DNA from: Christensenella sp. UBA2853
GTDB taxonomy: Bacteria > Bacillota > Clostridia > Christensenellales > Aristaeellaceae
Length of the DNA: 64,000 nucleotides
Assembly: GCA_002350845.1 (NCBI GenBank)
Contig: DEFL01000013.1
Coordinates: forward strand, 1 to 64,000
Direction: 5' to 3'
Shown: one piece after another, positions 1-9,301 of the stretch
How the letters are laid out: the number at the start of each line of letters is the position of its first letter
How positions within the stretch are numbered: position 1 is the first letter of the stretch
Program-made: the position numbers and the translations under genes
The notes under the pieces: model-generated
What the model was told of the DNA's origin: nothing
What the model saw: only the letters and a program-made list of their open reading frames with translations
Databases searched by the model: none

Positions 1-3
1 TCC

Positions 4-948
4 CTAACTTTCCGTGAAGAGCCGAATTTCCTCATGCGGCATCTCGCTGCATTCAATCTGGCCTTCCTGCATCGCACGCATGCACGCACGCACTTCGTAC
101 TCATACCCTGTGATCTGGTGCGGCACCGGAAGAACCTGGGATGGGAACAGATGCGAGCGATCCGGATGCCAGATCTCAATCCGGCTTGGATTATTGATAT
201 TCTCTACGCGCAGAAATCCCCGGGTGCCATAGATCACACCATACCGGTCCGTTGTACACAGCGCGGTTGTCAGAAGATCCGCTACAGCCCCACTGCGGTA
301 GAAGAGTGTTATCTGGTCCAGGGCATCCACCCCGCTTTCCATGCGTGTTCCGACCGCACAGGTGCGCTCAATATCATCCCCAAGCACCATGGATGCAAAA
401 TTCAGGCAGTAGACACCGACGTCCAGGAGTGCGCCGCCGGCCAGTTCCGGCCGGATAATCCGCTCAACACCTGAAATGGTATACCCGAGATTGGCCGTCA
501 GCGCGGTCACTTCCCCGATCTCATCCGATGCAAGAATGTCCCGGATCATCCCGCGGCTGGGCATATACCGTGTCCAGATAGCCTCAGCGGTCAGGATATT
601 CTTTTCTTTTGCTGCCTGAAGGACCTTTTCTGCCTGCGGAGCATTCCCGGTAAAGGCCTTCTCACAGAGCACCGCTTTTCCTCTCTCCAGACACATCAGC
701 ATCTGCTCTGCATGCAGAGCATGCGGGGTCGCAATATAGACAAGGTCGAGGTCAGGATCTTCCAGCATGTCGCTGTAACTCCCGCAGGCCTTCTGAAACC
801 CTTCCCGCTTCGCAAACTGCTCCGCTTTCCGGATATCTCTGGATCCCACGCTCCACAGCTCCACATCTTCACCGTTTGCACGCATGCCTCTGAGCGTAGC
901 GCTCATGCTTCTTGCAATACCGCCTGCACCAAGAACCCCAATTTTCAT
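4..948 (-). CDS. Gfo/Idh/MocA family NAD(P)-dependent oxidoreductase
   Basis: This is a 314-residue cytoplasmic oxidoreductase. The N-terminus has the Rossmann motif GVLGAGGIA, and the family EKAFTGN motif (variant of EKP) lies near residue 95, where the catalytic Lys normally sits. The C-terminal half matches the Gfo/Idh alpha/beta domain (GGALLDVGVYCLN). The open frame extends 57 codons further upstream, but the ATG at 948 is chosen because GGAGG lies about 10 bases before it and the Rossmann strand starts there. The stop is at 4-6, so the gene is complete. It is divergent from uxuA, which suggests a role with hexuronates or related polyols. The substrate cannot be read from the sequence. 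Confidence 0.85.
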   Translation of the reverse strand: MKIGVLGAGGIARSMSATLRGMRANGEDVELWSVGSRDIRKAEQFAKREGFQKACGSYSDMLEDPDLDLVYIATPHALHAEQMLMCLERGKAVLCEKAFTGNAPQAEKVLQAAKEKNILTAEAIWTRYMPSRGMIRDILASDEIGEVTALTANLGYTISGVERIIRPELAGGALLDVGVYCLNFASMVLGDDIERTCAVGTRMESGVDALDQITLFYRSGAVADLLTTALCTTDRYGVIYGTRGFLRVENINNPSRIEIWHPDRSHLFPSQVLPVPHQITGYEYEVRACMRAMQEGQIECSEMPHEEIRLFTES

Positions 949-972
949 TCTTTTTCGCCTCCGTTTGCGCTG

Positions 973-1001
973 AGTATACGCAACTTTTGCAATAACGTCA
1001 A
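973..1001 (-). promoter_or_regulatory. Promoter of the Gfo/Idh oxidoreductase gene
   Basis: On the minus strand TTGACG (996-1001) is followed after exactly 17 bases by TATACT (973-978). It lies 25 bases upstream of the start codon and overlaps an inverted repeat shared with the uxuA side. Confidence 0.65.
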
Positions 1002-1021
1002 TGTTTTTGACAATGGACGTT
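996..1021. repeat. Inverted repeat, candidate operator between divergent genes
   Basis: GTCAA (997-1001) pairs with TTGAC (1007-1011), and a wider AACGTC/GACGTT pair spans 994-1021. The repeat covers the -35 of the minus-strand promoter and lies upstream of the likely uxuA start. This is a typical place for a GntR- or LacI-type regulator, but no regulator gene is present nearby. Confidence 0.4.
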
Positions 1022-1042
1022 TTGGGCGGTGCATGATAAGAT
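1014..1042 (+). promoter_or_regulatory. Possible promoter of uxuAB
   Basis: TGGACG (1014-1019), a 17-base spacer and TAAGAT (1037-1042) match the consensus at 4 of 6 positions in each box. A better TTGACA at 1007-1012 has no well-spaced -10, so the assignment is tentative. Confidence 0.3.
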
Positions 1043-1076
1043 ATACACAGATCATGAATAAGGAGGCTGGTATCTT

Positions 1077-2162
1077 TTGAAGATGACATTTCGCTGGTAT
1101 GGCAGCAAAATCGACCCAATTCCGCTCAAATACATCCGCCAGATTCCCGGCATGTCCGGATTGATGGGCTTTCTCGACAAAGCCGCAGGAGACAACTGGG
1201 AAGAAGAAGAGATCAAGGCTTATATGGATGAAGTCCATGCAGCCGGTCTCGAATGCGAAGTGATTGAATCCGTCAATGTCCATGAGGATATCAAGATGGG
1301 TCTTCCTTCACGGGATGCCTACATTGCCAACTACATTTCCACAATTCGCAATCTGGCCAAATACGGCGTAAAAGTGATTGTCTATAACTTCATGCCTGTC
1401 TTCGACTGGCTTCGCACGGACCTGGCCCGCATTATCCCCGAGGACGGCTCCAACAGCCTGTATTTCGACGAGAAGGATCTTGGAGAAATGGGACCTCTGG
1501 AGATTGTCCGCAAGACCGCAGAAGACAGCCATGGTTTCACGCTGCCCGGCTGGGAGCCTGAGCGCCTTGCACTCCTCGAAACCACGCTGAAGCAGTACGA
1601 GAACATCGGTCCGGATGATCTGCGCAGGAACTTCAAGTATTTCCTGGATGCTGTCATTCCTGTGTGTGAAGAAGTCGGCATCCGTATGGCCTGCCATCCC
1701 GACGATCCTGCATGGCCCATTTTCGGTCTGCCCAGGATCTGCCACAGCCAGGATGATTTTGACAAGATGGTACAGCTGCACGATTCTCCTGCGAACACCC
1801 TGTGTCTGTGCACGGGTTCTCTCGGTTCGAACCCTGAAAATGACATTCCTTCCATTATCCGTCATTTCGGCGAAATGGACCGTATCGGCGCTATGCACGT
1901 CCGCAATATCAAGTTCCTGGGATATCATCATTTCCGCGAAGCAAGCCATCTCTCCCGTGAAGGAGATCTGGACATGTTTGCCATCATGGAAGCGATCCAC
2001 GATGTTTGCCCGGACACCTATATCCGCCCCGATCACGGCCGCATGATCTGGGATGAGAAGGGACGCCCCGGTTATGGTCTGTATGACCGTGCGCTTGGCG
2101 CAGCCTATATCAACGGACTTTGGGAATCCATCTGCCGCATCAAAGACGGCAAGTGTGAATAA
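1077..2162 (+). CDS. uxuA: Mannonate dehydratase UxuA
   Basis: D-mannonate dehydratase (EC 4.2.1.8) makes 2-keto-3-deoxygluconate from mannonate in the glucuronate branch. The protein is 361 residues and soluble. It has the UxuA hallmarks: FRWYG at the N-terminus, [19 protein letters not shown], the metal-site stretches HPDDP and CTGS, HVRN, and RPDHG near the C-terminus. The TTG at 1077 is taken as start because AGGAGG (1061-1066) is 10 bases upstream and the M-x-x-T-F/W-RWYG N-terminus then matches the family. The ATG two codons later is the alternative. It is followed by uxuB after 15 bases. Confidence 0.93.
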   Translation: MKMTFRWYGSKIDPIPLKYIRQIPGMSGLMGFLDKAAGDNWEEEEIKAYMDEVHAAGLECEVIESVNVHEDIKMGLPSRDAYIANYISTIRNLAKYGVKVIVYNFMPVFDWLRTDLARIIPEDGSNSLYFDEKDLGEMGPLEIVRKTAEDSHGFTLPGWEPERLALLETTLKQYENIGPDDLRRNFKYFLDAVIPVCEEVGIRMACHPDDPAWPIFGLPRICHSQDDFDKMVQLHDSPANTLCLCTGSLGSNPENDIPSIIRHFGEMDRIGAMHVRNIKFLGYHHFREASHLSREGDLDMFAIMEAIHDVCPDTYIRPDHGRMIWDEKGRPGYGLYDRALGAAYINGLWESICRIKDGKCE

Positions 2163-2177
2163 TTGGAGGCAGTCAAT

Positions 2178-3791
2178 ATGATTCTTTCTTATCAGGGCAT
2201 TCAGGATGCCAAGGCCTGGGCGGACGCTGGTGTTGTCCTCCCCTCCTATGACTGGAAGCAGATGGCAGAGAAAACGGCAGAAAATCCTGTCTGGGTGCAT
2301 TTTGGTGCAGGCAACATTTTCCGCGGATTCATTGCCGGTCTGCAGCAGCGGCTGCTCAACAGTGGTGATGCCGATTCCGGGATCATTGCAGCAGAAACGT
2401 TTGACTTTGAAATCATCGACAAAATCTATGATCCTCATGACAGCATGACCCTGATGGTCTCCCTGTGCCCGGACGGTTCGACCCGGAAAGAAGTCATTTC
2501 ATCCATTGCCTGCGGTATCCGCGCCAACAGCAAGGATGCCGGACAGTGGAATGCACTCAAGTCGATCTTTGTCAAGCCCAGCCTGCAGATGGCTTCCTTC
2601 ACCATCACGGAAAAGGGATATGCGCTGCGCAACATGAAGGGCGAACTGACTGCTCCTGCCGCATTTGATATGGAGCACGGTCCAGATCAGGCTGTCCATG
2701 CCATGGGCGTGGTCTGCGCCATGATGTATGCCCGCTATCAGGCAGGCGCGGCCCCGATGGCCCTGGTCAGTATGGATAACTGCTCTCACAACGGTGAAAA
2801 GCTTCGCGCTTCCGTTGTGGAAATGGCAGAAGCCTGGGAAAAGAACGGCTTTGTGGATGCCGGTTTTGTCGCCTACATCAAGGATGAGAGCCGTGTTTCC
2901 TTCCCCTGGAGCATGATCGACAAGATTACCCCGCGGCCTGCTGCCGTGATTGAACAGCAGCTCAGTGACCTCGGAATCGAAGACATGGCCCCTGTTGTCA
3001 CCAGCCGGAACACCTATATCGCTGCCTTCGTGAATGCCGAAGTCCCTCAGTATCTTGTCGTGGAGGATCGCTTCCCGAACGGCCGCCCCGCGCTTGAAAA
3101 GGCCGGTGTCTATATGACTGACCGTGACACCGTCAATAAAACGGAGCGCATGAAGGTCACCACCTGCCTGAATCCGCTGCACACCGGTCTGGCCGTCTAT
3201 GGATGCCTTCTGGGGTATACACTGATTGCCGACGAAATGAAGGACGCTGACCTGGTTGCACTGGTCAACCGCATCGGTTATACCGAAGGTCTCCCCGTGG
3301 TCACAGATCCCGGCATCATTTCTCCCCGTGCATTCATTGATGAAGTCATCGGACAGCGGCTGCCCAATGTGTTCATGCCGGACACGCCTCAGCGTATCGC
3401 GACCGATACCTCACAGAAGATTCCGATCCGTTTCGGCGAAACCATCAAGAGCTATATGGCCGATCCTTCCCTGGATACCGCTTCTCTCAAAGCAATTTCT
3501 CTGGCCCTCGCCGGCTGGATCCGCTATCTGCTGGGTGTGGATGATGAAGGAAAGGCAATGGAAGTCTCCAGCGACCCGATGCTCTCTCAGCTGCAGGCCG
3601 AACTGTCTGAAATCCATTTCGGTGATTCGTCCTCGGTGAAAGGCCATCTGGATGGAATCCTTCATAACCGTCTGATTTTCGGCGTGGATCTTTATGAGGC
3701 CGGTCTGGCTGCCCGCGTTGAAGACCTGGTTGCCCGTGAGATCGCCGGTCCCGGCGCCGTCCGTGCAACGCTGCACGCTGAACTCGCATAA
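2178..3791 (+). CDS. uxuB: Fructuronate / D-mannonate oxidoreductase UxuB
   Basis: This 537-residue enzyme belongs to the polyol-specific long-chain (mannitol) dehydrogenase family. UxuB members interconvert D-fructuronate and D-mannonate with NADH (EC 1.1.1.57), the step before UxuA. It shows the N-terminal VHFGAGNIFRGF dinucleotide motif, SMDNCSHNG, DKITPRP, and the KVTTCLNPLHT active-site region. The ATG at 2178 has GGAGG eight bases upstream. The open frame reaches back to a TTG at 2163, but that codon overlaps the ribosome site. Together with uxuA it forms a two-gene operon closed by a strong hairpin at 3805-3846. Confidence 0.9.
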   Translation: MILSYQGIQDAKAWADAGVVLPSYDWKQMAEKTAENPVWVHFGAGNIFRGFIAGLQQRLLNSGDADSGIIAAETFDFEIIDKIYDPHDSMTLMVSLCPDGSTRKEVISSIACGIRANSKDAGQWNALKSIFVKPSLQMASFTITEKGYALRNMKGELTAPAAFDMEHGPDQAVHAMGVVCAMMYARYQAGAAPMALVSMDNCSHNGEKLRASVVEMAEAWEKNGFVDAGFVAYIKDESRVSFPWSMIDKITPRPAAVIEQQLSDLGIEDMAPVVTSRNTYIAAFVNAEVPQYLVVEDRFPNGRPALEKAGVYMTDRDTVNKTERMKVTTCLNPLHTGLAVYGCLLGYTLIADEMKDADLVALVNRIGYTEGLPVVTDPGIISPRAFIDEVIGQRLPNVFMPDTPQRIATDTSQKIPIRFGETIKSYMADPSLDTASLKAISLALAGWIRYLLGVDDEGKAMEVSSDPMLSQLQAELSEIHFGDSSSVKGHLDGILHNRLIFGVDLYEAGLAARVEDLVAREIAGPGAVRATLHAELA

Positions 3792-3804
3792 ACTGCCGCT
3801 TCAC

Positions 3805-3846
3805 GGCATAAGAAAAAGCGCATTTCCATGCGCTTTTTCTTATGCC
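3805..3846. terminator. Bidirectional terminator between uxuB and the DUF4867 gene
   Basis: A 19-bp stem with a four-base TTCC loop. The A-tract and T-tract are within the stem, so it can stop transcription from both convergent genes. Confidence 0.85.
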
Positions 3847-3856
3847 TGCAGATGCC

Positions 3857-4489
3857 TCAGATTTCGTCTGCAATATCGATATTGACGCCGGTGAGCGCCA
3901 CTTTTGCACCCTGTGCTGCCTCATCACTTTCTGCATGGGCCATCAGCCATTTGTTTCTGGCCCAGAGCATCGAATCCATGATGTTGGCACCATCTTCCGG
4001 CCGGAAATCCGTGTTGGTTCCTTCCGGAAGAGCGACCAGCACCTGGAATCCCTTGTCCGGATGGACATGGCACGGAGCATAATGCAGCGTTGTGGCATAG
4101 ACTTCCACCAGAACCCCTGCCGGCACCCGGAAAGCCTTCACGCAGGAAGTATCCAGCCGGCCATTGACGATTTCACCCTGCTTGGCCAAAAGCAGAATAA
4201 AATCTTCCGTTCCCAGATTGAATTCCGAATCGCGATGGAATTCCAGGCAGTTCAGTTTCGTATTGTGTCCGTTGCAATAACCGAATTCAAACGGCATGCC
4301 GCCGAACAGGCCGATTCCAACTTCCTGTGCGTGCTCTGCCTGATGCAGCGCATCCTCGCGAGGAGTATAAATGACATTTTCCGGAACGGGCGTTTTCTTT
4401 AATGCGTCCAGGATTCCGTTCACATGATAGCCTTCCACAATGCGTCCGTACGGACGGAAGGCTTCATCTGCCACACTGTAAATCATCAT
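3857..4489 (-). CDS. DUF4867 family protein (cupin-like)
   Basis: This 210-residue soluble protein resembles the DUF4867 family, which has no established reaction. It contains a His/Glu-rich cupin-like core (LHYAPCHVHPDKG and GYCNGHNTKLNCLEFHR) that could hold a metal, as in sugar isomerases or lyases. The ATG at 4489 follows GAGGTGG by six bases; a second ATG at 4486 is possible. It is the last gene of the importer operon, 36 bases after the ATPase gene, so it may act on the imported compound. The function is unknown. Confidence 0.7.
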   Translation of the reverse strand: MMIYSVADEAFRPYGRIVEGYHVNGILDALKKTPVPENVIYTPREDALHQAEHAQEVGIGLFGGMPFEFGYCNGHNTKLNCLEFHRDSEFNLGTEDFILLLAKQGEIVNGRLDTSCVKAFRVPAGVLVEVYATTLHYAPCHVHPDKGFQVLVALPEGTNTDFRPEDGANIMDSMLWARNKWLMAHAESDEAAQGAKVALTGVNIDIADEI

Positions 4490-4525
4490 ATCGGTCCACC
4501 TCTTCAGCAAAATTGTTGTGTTCCA

Positions 4526-5605
4526 TTATAGTAAGTGAGCGCATTCCTTGTCAAATGCGATCCATGCCGTATCGCCAACCTGATATATTTTTTTATTCAC
4601 CGGGCAGTTGTCTGAGATCTTGACGAGCGTATCGCCAACCCGCACATGATAATTCTGGTACGAGCCCATAAAGCAGCTGAGTTCAACCGTGCAGGACAGA
4701 AGTCCCGAATCCCCAATCTGAATTGCTTCCGGTCTCAGGACAATCTCACGCTGCTCGCCCTTGGACACATGATCTCCGGCCTCTACCGTCACCCTGTGTC
4801 CATTCACATTCAGCACGGCCTCGCCCTTGTCAACCGATTCAACGGCCCCTTTCAGGAAATTGCATTCACCGATGAAGTCTGCGACAAACTCGGAATTCGG
4901 ATGATAATAGATTTCCATAGGCGTCCCCATCTGCGCAATGACGCCGCTTTTCATCAGGATAATCTGGTCCGAAATGGACATGGCCTCTGCCTGATCGTGC
5001 GTGACGTAGATCGCTGTAATGCCCAGCTTCTGCTGAATTCTGCGGATCTCTGTACGCATCTGAACTCTCAGCTTCGCATCCAGGTTGGAAAGCGGTTCGT
5101 CAAACAGCAGAACACCAGGTTCAACCACGAGCGCACGTGCGAGTGCAACACGCTGCTGCTGGCCGCCGGAAAGCTGGTTGGTCATACGTGACTCCATGCC
5201 GCTCAGTTCAACCAGTGCAAGGATCTCTTCCACTCGACGTTCAATTTCGGCTTTCGGAACCTTGCGCAGTTTCAGACCATAGGCAACATTGTCAAAAACA
5301 TTGTAGTGCGGGAACAGTGCATAGCTCTGAAACACCATCGCCGTATCGCGCTTGTTGGGCGTCAGTGCATTGATCGGTTCACCGCCCAGATAGATTTCAC
5401 CTTCGTCGGGGCTTTCAAAGCCTGCAATCATTCGGAGCGTCGTCGTCTTTCCGCAGCCGGATGGTCCAAGGAGCGTAATAAAGCTCCCCGGCTTGATATC
5501 CAGGTTGCAGTCTTTGACGGCATAGAAATCCTTCTTCGTTTTCGGATCCTGATAAATCTTGCTGATATGTTCAAGGCGTACGCCTTTCGGTTCTTTCACA
5601 CTCAT
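4526..5605 (-). CDS. ABC importer ATPase, PotA/FbpC type
   Basis: This 359-residue ATP-binding subunit has Walker A GPSGCGKT (about 47-54), Q-loop VFQSYALFPH, signature LSGGQQQR, Walker B LLFDEPLSNLDAK, and H-loop YVTHDQAEA. A C-terminal TOBE-like region of about 120 residues follows. This layout is shared by the spermidine/putrescine, ferric iron, sulfate and 2-aminoethylphosphonate importers. It follows the permease gene by 12 bases and precedes the DUF4867 gene. The substrate is unresolved. Confidence 0.93.
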   Translation of the reverse strand: MSVKEPKGVRLEHISKIYQDPKTKKDFYAVKDCNLDIKPGSFITLLGPSGCGKTTTLRMIAGFESPDEGEIYLGGEPINALTPNKRDTAMVFQSYALFPHYNVFDNVAYGLKLRKVPKAEIERRVEEILALVELSGMESRMTNQLSGGQQQRVALARALVVEPGVLLFDEPLSNLDAKLRVQMRTEIRRIQQKLGITAIYVTHDQAEAMSISDQIILMKSGVIAQMGTPMEIYYHPNSEFVADFIGECNFLKGAVESVDKGEAVLNVNGHRVTVEAGDHVSKGEQREIVLRPEAIQIGDSGLLSCTVELSCFMGSYQNYHVRVGDTLVKISDNCPVNKKIYQVGDTAWIAFDKECAHLL

Positions 5606-5617
5606 GATTCTGCCTCC

Positions 5618-7372
5618 TTATCCTTTCTTTGCCAGCCTGGCAAGTTCCTGTTCTTCCTTCTCTGCTTTGCGCTGGACACGGCTGGTCCCGAAATACTTGA
5701 TAAAGACATTCATCAGCAGGACCGCACCGTAGGTAATGACAATCAGAATTGTGGCAAACGCGCAGGCCAGACCATAGGATCCCTTTTCTGCAAACTCATT
5801 GATCTGCACTGTAATGAGCAGATAGTTTGGTGTGACCAGTAGAATGATGGCAGAAATTGCCGTGATCGAACGGACAAACGCTGTCACAAGACCGGAGAGG
5901 AAAGAATCCTTGATCAGGGGAAGTGTGACGGAAGTAAAGACCTGGAAACTGTTTGCACCCATATCGTATGCAGATTCCTCAATGGATTTGTCAATCTGGC
6001 GGAGTGCAGAAATACCGCTCCGGGTGCCCGTGGGAAGAGAACGAACCACAAAGACAATAATGAGGATCAGCCCAGTCCCGTAGATGCCCTGCAGGAACCC
6101 TGTGTGGAACACGCCGCCAGCAAAGCCGCGGATATAGCCAATACCCAGAACGGTTCCGGGAACGGCCATCGCCAGCATGGAGACCACTTCAATGAATCCT
6201 TTGGCCTTAAACTTCTTTTTCACTACAAGATAGGAAATAATCATGGACAGAAGGGCTGTGATCGGAGCTGAGATCAGGGAAAGCACAAAGGAATCCTTGA
6301 ACGCCTTGAATCCCTTGTACCTTTCAAAGACCTGCCGGAACCATTTGAGTGTCGGGGTGAAATTCCGCCCCCAGGTTGTAAAGGTTGCTCCGAAAGGAAC
6401 GCAGATGTACATCAGAATCACGAACAGAGCAATCATGGAGCAGAGAATGGTCAGCGGCACCGTGACGGATCTTTCTTCAATCAGCATGCGTGCGCGGCTT
6501 GCCTTTCCTGTCAGGGTGGCAGCTGTTTTGCTCTCAAGATAGAACTTCTGTACGATAAACATCACCATCGTAATGGCCAGAAGAACCACAGCCATTGCGC
6601 AGGCGCCGTTCTTATCGTATGCGCCGGTAATCTGAAGATAAATCGTTGTTGCCAGCGTATCGTACGACCCACCAATGAGCATGGGGTTGGCAAAGTCCGC
6701 TATGGATTCAATAAAGGTGACGAGAAATGCATTGCCCATGCCAGGGAGCAGAAGCGGAAACGTCACAGAAGTAAAGACCTTCATGCGCGACGCACCCATA
6801 TCCCGGCTGGCTTCCTCCATGGAAGGGTCAATGTTCTTGAGCAGTCCGCGGAACATCATATAGCATACCGGGAAAAACGTCATGGTCTGAACAACAGCAA
6901 TGCCCCAGAATCCATAAACATTGTTGTCATAGATACCCAAAAGATGACGTGTGATAATACCGGCTTTACCGAAGAGCATGATCATGCTCAGGGACAGAAC
7001 AAAAGGTGGAGAAACAACCGGGAGCATGGAGACCACCTTGAACAGCCCCGCCATAAAACGTGTGCGTACCTTGACATAAACTTCCACGTAGGCAAACAGC
7101 AGACCAATCAGCGTGGACAGAATGCCAACGAGTGCGCCGACTTTCAGTGTATTGGTGATTGCAGTGCGAAAAGTTCTGCTGGCAAAGGATTTTTGGAAGA
7201 ATTCCATGGTCAGCCCGGTCTCATTCGAATACACCGCATCAACCAGCAGGATTGCAAGCGGGTAGACAATAAAGATCGTCAGGAATGCAATGAGCACGAC
7301 AATGGTGCCCATCATGATGGGATCAGCCAGCAGCTTTCTGCGATCCAGACTCGCGCTCTGCCGATTACTCAC
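5618..7372 (-). CDS. ABC importer permease, fused two-domain FbpB type
   Basis: This 584-residue integral membrane protein consists of two MetI-like permease halves in one chain, as in FbpB-type iron and phosphonate importers, with about 12 predicted membrane segments. Each half has its ATPase-contacting EAA loop: EEASRDMGAS in the first and EESAYDMGAN in the second. The C-terminus is a short charged cytoplasmic tail. The gene lies between the binding protein and the ATPase, separated from the binding-protein gene by a terminator hairpin. Confidence 0.92.
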   Translation of the reverse strand: MSNRQSASLDRRKLLADPIMMGTIVVLIAFLTIFIVYPLAILLVDAVYSNETGLTMEFFQKSFASRTFRTAITNTLKVGALVGILSTLIGLLFAYVEVYVKVRTRFMAGLFKVVSMLPVVSPPFVLSLSMIMLFGKAGIITRHLLGIYDNNVYGFWGIAVVQTMTFFPVCYMMFRGLLKNIDPSMEEASRDMGASRMKVFTSVTFPLLLPGMGNAFLVTFIESIADFANPMLIGGSYDTLATTIYLQITGAYDKNGACAMAVVLLAITMVMFIVQKFYLESKTAATLTGKASRARMLIEERSVTVPLTILCSMIALFVILMYICVPFGATFTTWGRNFTPTLKWFRQVFERYKGFKAFKDSFVLSLISAPITALLSMIISYLVVKKKFKAKGFIEVVSMLAMAVPGTVLGIGYIRGFAGGVFHTGFLQGIYGTGLILIIVFVVRSLPTGTRSGISALRQIDKSIEESAYDMGANSFQVFTSVTLPLIKDSFLSGLVTAFVRSITAISAIILLVTPNYLLITVQINEFAEKGSYGLACAFATILIVITYGAVLLMNVFIKYFGTSRVQRKAEKEEQELARLAKKG

Positions 7373-7433
7373 AGGGCATCGCTCCTTTCCGTTTTCCGTT
7401 ATGCGCTCCTTCAGGAATGACGGGACAGAATTG

Positions 7434-7461
7434 AAAAATGAGGGACGGTTGCCCGTCCCTC
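7434..7461 (-). terminator. Intra-operon terminator after the binding-protein gene
   Basis: The stem GAGGGACGG/CCGTCCCTC has a four-base loop and is followed on the minus strand by ATTTTT. It sits 15 bases after the solute-binding-protein stop and before the permease start, so it should reduce permease and ATPase transcription relative to the binding protein. Confidence 0.8.
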
Positions 7462-7476
7462 AATCCTGTGATTCCA

Positions 7477-8562
7477 TCACTCGGTCTTGAAACGATCATC
7501 TCCGCCGCCCAGAGCATTCATGACCTCTTCGATGTAGGTCTTGATATTGTTCTTGGCATCCTCGAAGTCGTAATCCATGACATTTTCAGGATCCAGTCCG
7601 AACTCAGCGGCCTGAGCCGGCTGCTCAGCATTGTCGAGGACCAGGAACTGATAGCTGCCATATTCGTCAGCCTGATTGACGCAATCGGGAGAAAGAGCAT
7701 ATTCAATCCACAGTTTCGCCGCATTCTCATGCTTTGCGCCCTTGAAAATAGCGGTTGCACCGATTTCGAAAGACGTGCCGGAGGAAGGAACAACCAGACC
7801 GATGTTGTCATAGCCGTTATCGACAATCTGGGTAATACCGTCATGGAGGAAGCCAATGCCGATCACACATTCACCGGTGCCGACGTTCTTGGAAGGACCA
7901 GAACCGGACTTGGTATAAACCTGGACATTCTTATCAAGGTCCACCAGGTACTGGATGCCTGCATCATGTCCATACTTCTGAATCATGGTGTTGATGACCA
8001 GTTTGGCAGTACCGGCTGTGTTATAGTTGGACAGCCAGATCAGGCCTTTGTATTCTTCCTTCAGAAGATCGGGCCAGTCCTGAGGCACTTCGAGCTTCAT
8101 GCGTTCGAGTTCTTCACGGTTGACCATGAAGCCCAGAATTCCCTTGTAAATGCCATACCAGTTGCCATCAGCATCACGGTAGGCCGGTCCAAGCAGATGG
8201 CTTGCATTCTTGGCTTCATAGGGAAGCAGCAGGCCTTCAGCTGCGCAGACGTTGTACGGGTCTGTCGTGCCGCCGAACCAGACGTCAGCAGAGGGATTGC
8301 CGTTCTCTTCTTCGATCTTGGACTGCACTTCACCTGTGGAAAGACGCTGATGCGTGACCTTGATTCCGTACAGCTTTTCGAAGCCGTCACAGGCAGCAGC
8401 AAGATAGTCTTCCTCGCAGGAACCGTAAACAACCAGTTCGCCTTCAGCCTGAGCAGCAGCGACCAGCTCTGCGTCAGCGTTGACCTGATCTGCAGATGCA
8501 AACGCAACACAGCTCATGACCATCATGATGGCCATCAGCATAGAAAGAAACTTTCTCATCAT
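7477..8562 (-). CDS. Extracellular solute-binding protein, family 1 (FbpA/FutA-like)
   Basis: This 361-residue exported binding protein has an N-terminal signal sequence of about 25 residues ending AFASA before DQ. No clear lipobox is seen, although a Cys lies in the signal region. The mature part has the type-II periplasmic binding fold signature LVVYGSCEEDYL and the VTHQRLSTGEVQSKIEEE stretch typical of iron/phosphonate/polyamine binders. A perfect consensus promoter precedes it and AGGAGG lies before the ATG. It is the first gene of the 8.6 to 3.9 kb importer operon. Confidence 0.9.
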   Translation of the reverse strand: MMRKFLSMLMAIMMVMSCVAFASADQVNADAELVAAAQAEGELVVYGSCEEDYLAAACDGFEKLYGIKVTHQRLSTGEVQSKIEEENGNPSADVWFGGTTDPYNVCAAEGLLLPYEAKNASHLLGPAYRDADGNWYGIYKGILGFMVNREELERMKLEVPQDWPDLLKEEYKGLIWLSNYNTAGTAKLVINTMIQKYGHDAGIQYLVDLDKNVQVYTKSGSGPSKNVGTGECVIGIGFLHDGITQIVDNGYDNIGLVVPSSGTSFEIGATAIFKGAKHENAAKLWIEYALSPDCVNQADEYGSYQFLVLDNAEQPAQAAEFGLDPENVMDYDFEDAKNNIKTYIEEVMNALGGGDDRFKTE

Positions 8563-8607
8563 AAAGAAGAGCCTCCTTAAAATGTGTTATTTGGTTACCT
8601 GAGAGAA

Positions 8608-8636
8608 ATTATAGACATTCCCGCATCCCATGTCAA
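8608..8636 (-). promoter_or_regulatory. Strong promoter of the first FbpABC-type operon
   Basis: TTGACA (8631-8636), a 17-base spacer and TATAAT (8608-8613) on the minus strand are a full consensus match. The -10 ends 45 bases before the start codon. Confidence 0.85.
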
Positions 8637-8665
8637 GGATCATTTCCCAATCGTACTTTTTTCCT

Positions 8666-9193
8666 TTACACTTCCGCTTCGATCCGATCGAGTGCCCTGC
8701 CGAAAGCCTCATCATTATGGTCCATCACATGATTGCGAAAAAGATGGAAGGGTGCGATCTGGACATCATTGACTTCAGTACGGGACAGACGGAATCCGCC
8801 TGCAGGTATGGAAGCACGGCATGCAAAGACGGTAATGATCAGGCCGGTGCCGTCGTCCCAGTCTGCATAATACTGATGATACACTTTCAGGTCTGCTTCT
8901 TTTACAGAAACACCGAGCTCCTCATACGCTTCGCGTACGGCTGCGGCACCGGGCGTCTCGCCCGCCTGAACGCCGCCTCCGGTGACATCCCACTTTCCCG
9001 GATAAAAGCGCGCTTTCAAAGAGCGCTGCTGCATAATGTACATGCCTTCACCTTTTCCGGGATCCGGACTGTTTTCCGTCTTCATGACCAGAATGGCATG
9101 CAGGAAATACTGTCCCCTTTCCCTTGGCGCATGCTTTTCCACCACTTTTCCTGTCGCTGTTCCATCCCGTCTGTACACCTCATGGTACTCCAT
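8666..9193 (-). CDS. Nudix hydrolase
   Basis: This 175-residue cytoplasmic enzyme cleaves an X-linked nucleoside diphosphate or a related pyrophosphate. The Nudix box is intact: G-x5-E-x7-REAYEELGV around residues 77-99. The N-terminal part (GKVVEKHAPRERGQYFLHAILV) resembles the YfcD/IDI-like Nudix subgroup. The ATG at 9193 is preceded by GGGAGGG; the open frame goes 39 codons further without a ribosome site. The substrate cannot be predicted. Confidence 0.88.
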   Translation of the reverse strand: MEYHEVYRRDGTATGKVVEKHAPRERGQYFLHAILVMKTENSPDPGKGEGMYIMQQRSLKARFYPGKWDVTGGGVQAGETPGAAAVREAYEELGVSVKEADLKVYHQYYADWDDGTGLIITVFACRASIPAGGFRLSRTEVNDVQIAPFHLFRNHVMDHNDEAFGRALDRIEAEV

Positions 9194-9221
9194 CGTCGAA
9201 TCCCTCCCATTTCTCTCCTGC

Positions 9222-9251
9222 ATTATACCATGGACTGCGCTGAACTGTCCT
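9222..9251 (-). promoter_or_regulatory. Promoter of the Nudix gene
   Basis: AGGACA (9246-9251), an 18-base spacer and TATAAT (9222-9227) on the minus strand. It is back to back with the anmK promoter 20 bases away. Confidence 0.6.
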
Positions 9252-9271
9252 GCAGCTCCACACCCGCCGCA

Positions 9272-9301
9272 TTGACAGCGTTTCCAGAGCTCTGCTACAA
9301 T
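9272..9301 (+). promoter_or_regulatory. Promoter of anmK
   Basis: TTGACA (9272-9277), an 18-base spacer and TACAAT (9296-9301) with a TGC extension. It lies 63 bases upstream of the anmK ATG. Confidence 0.75.

Noticed and set aside
1308..2438. Long antisense frame over uxuA
   Set aside because: It is a shadow of uxuA/uxuB with no recognisable motif.
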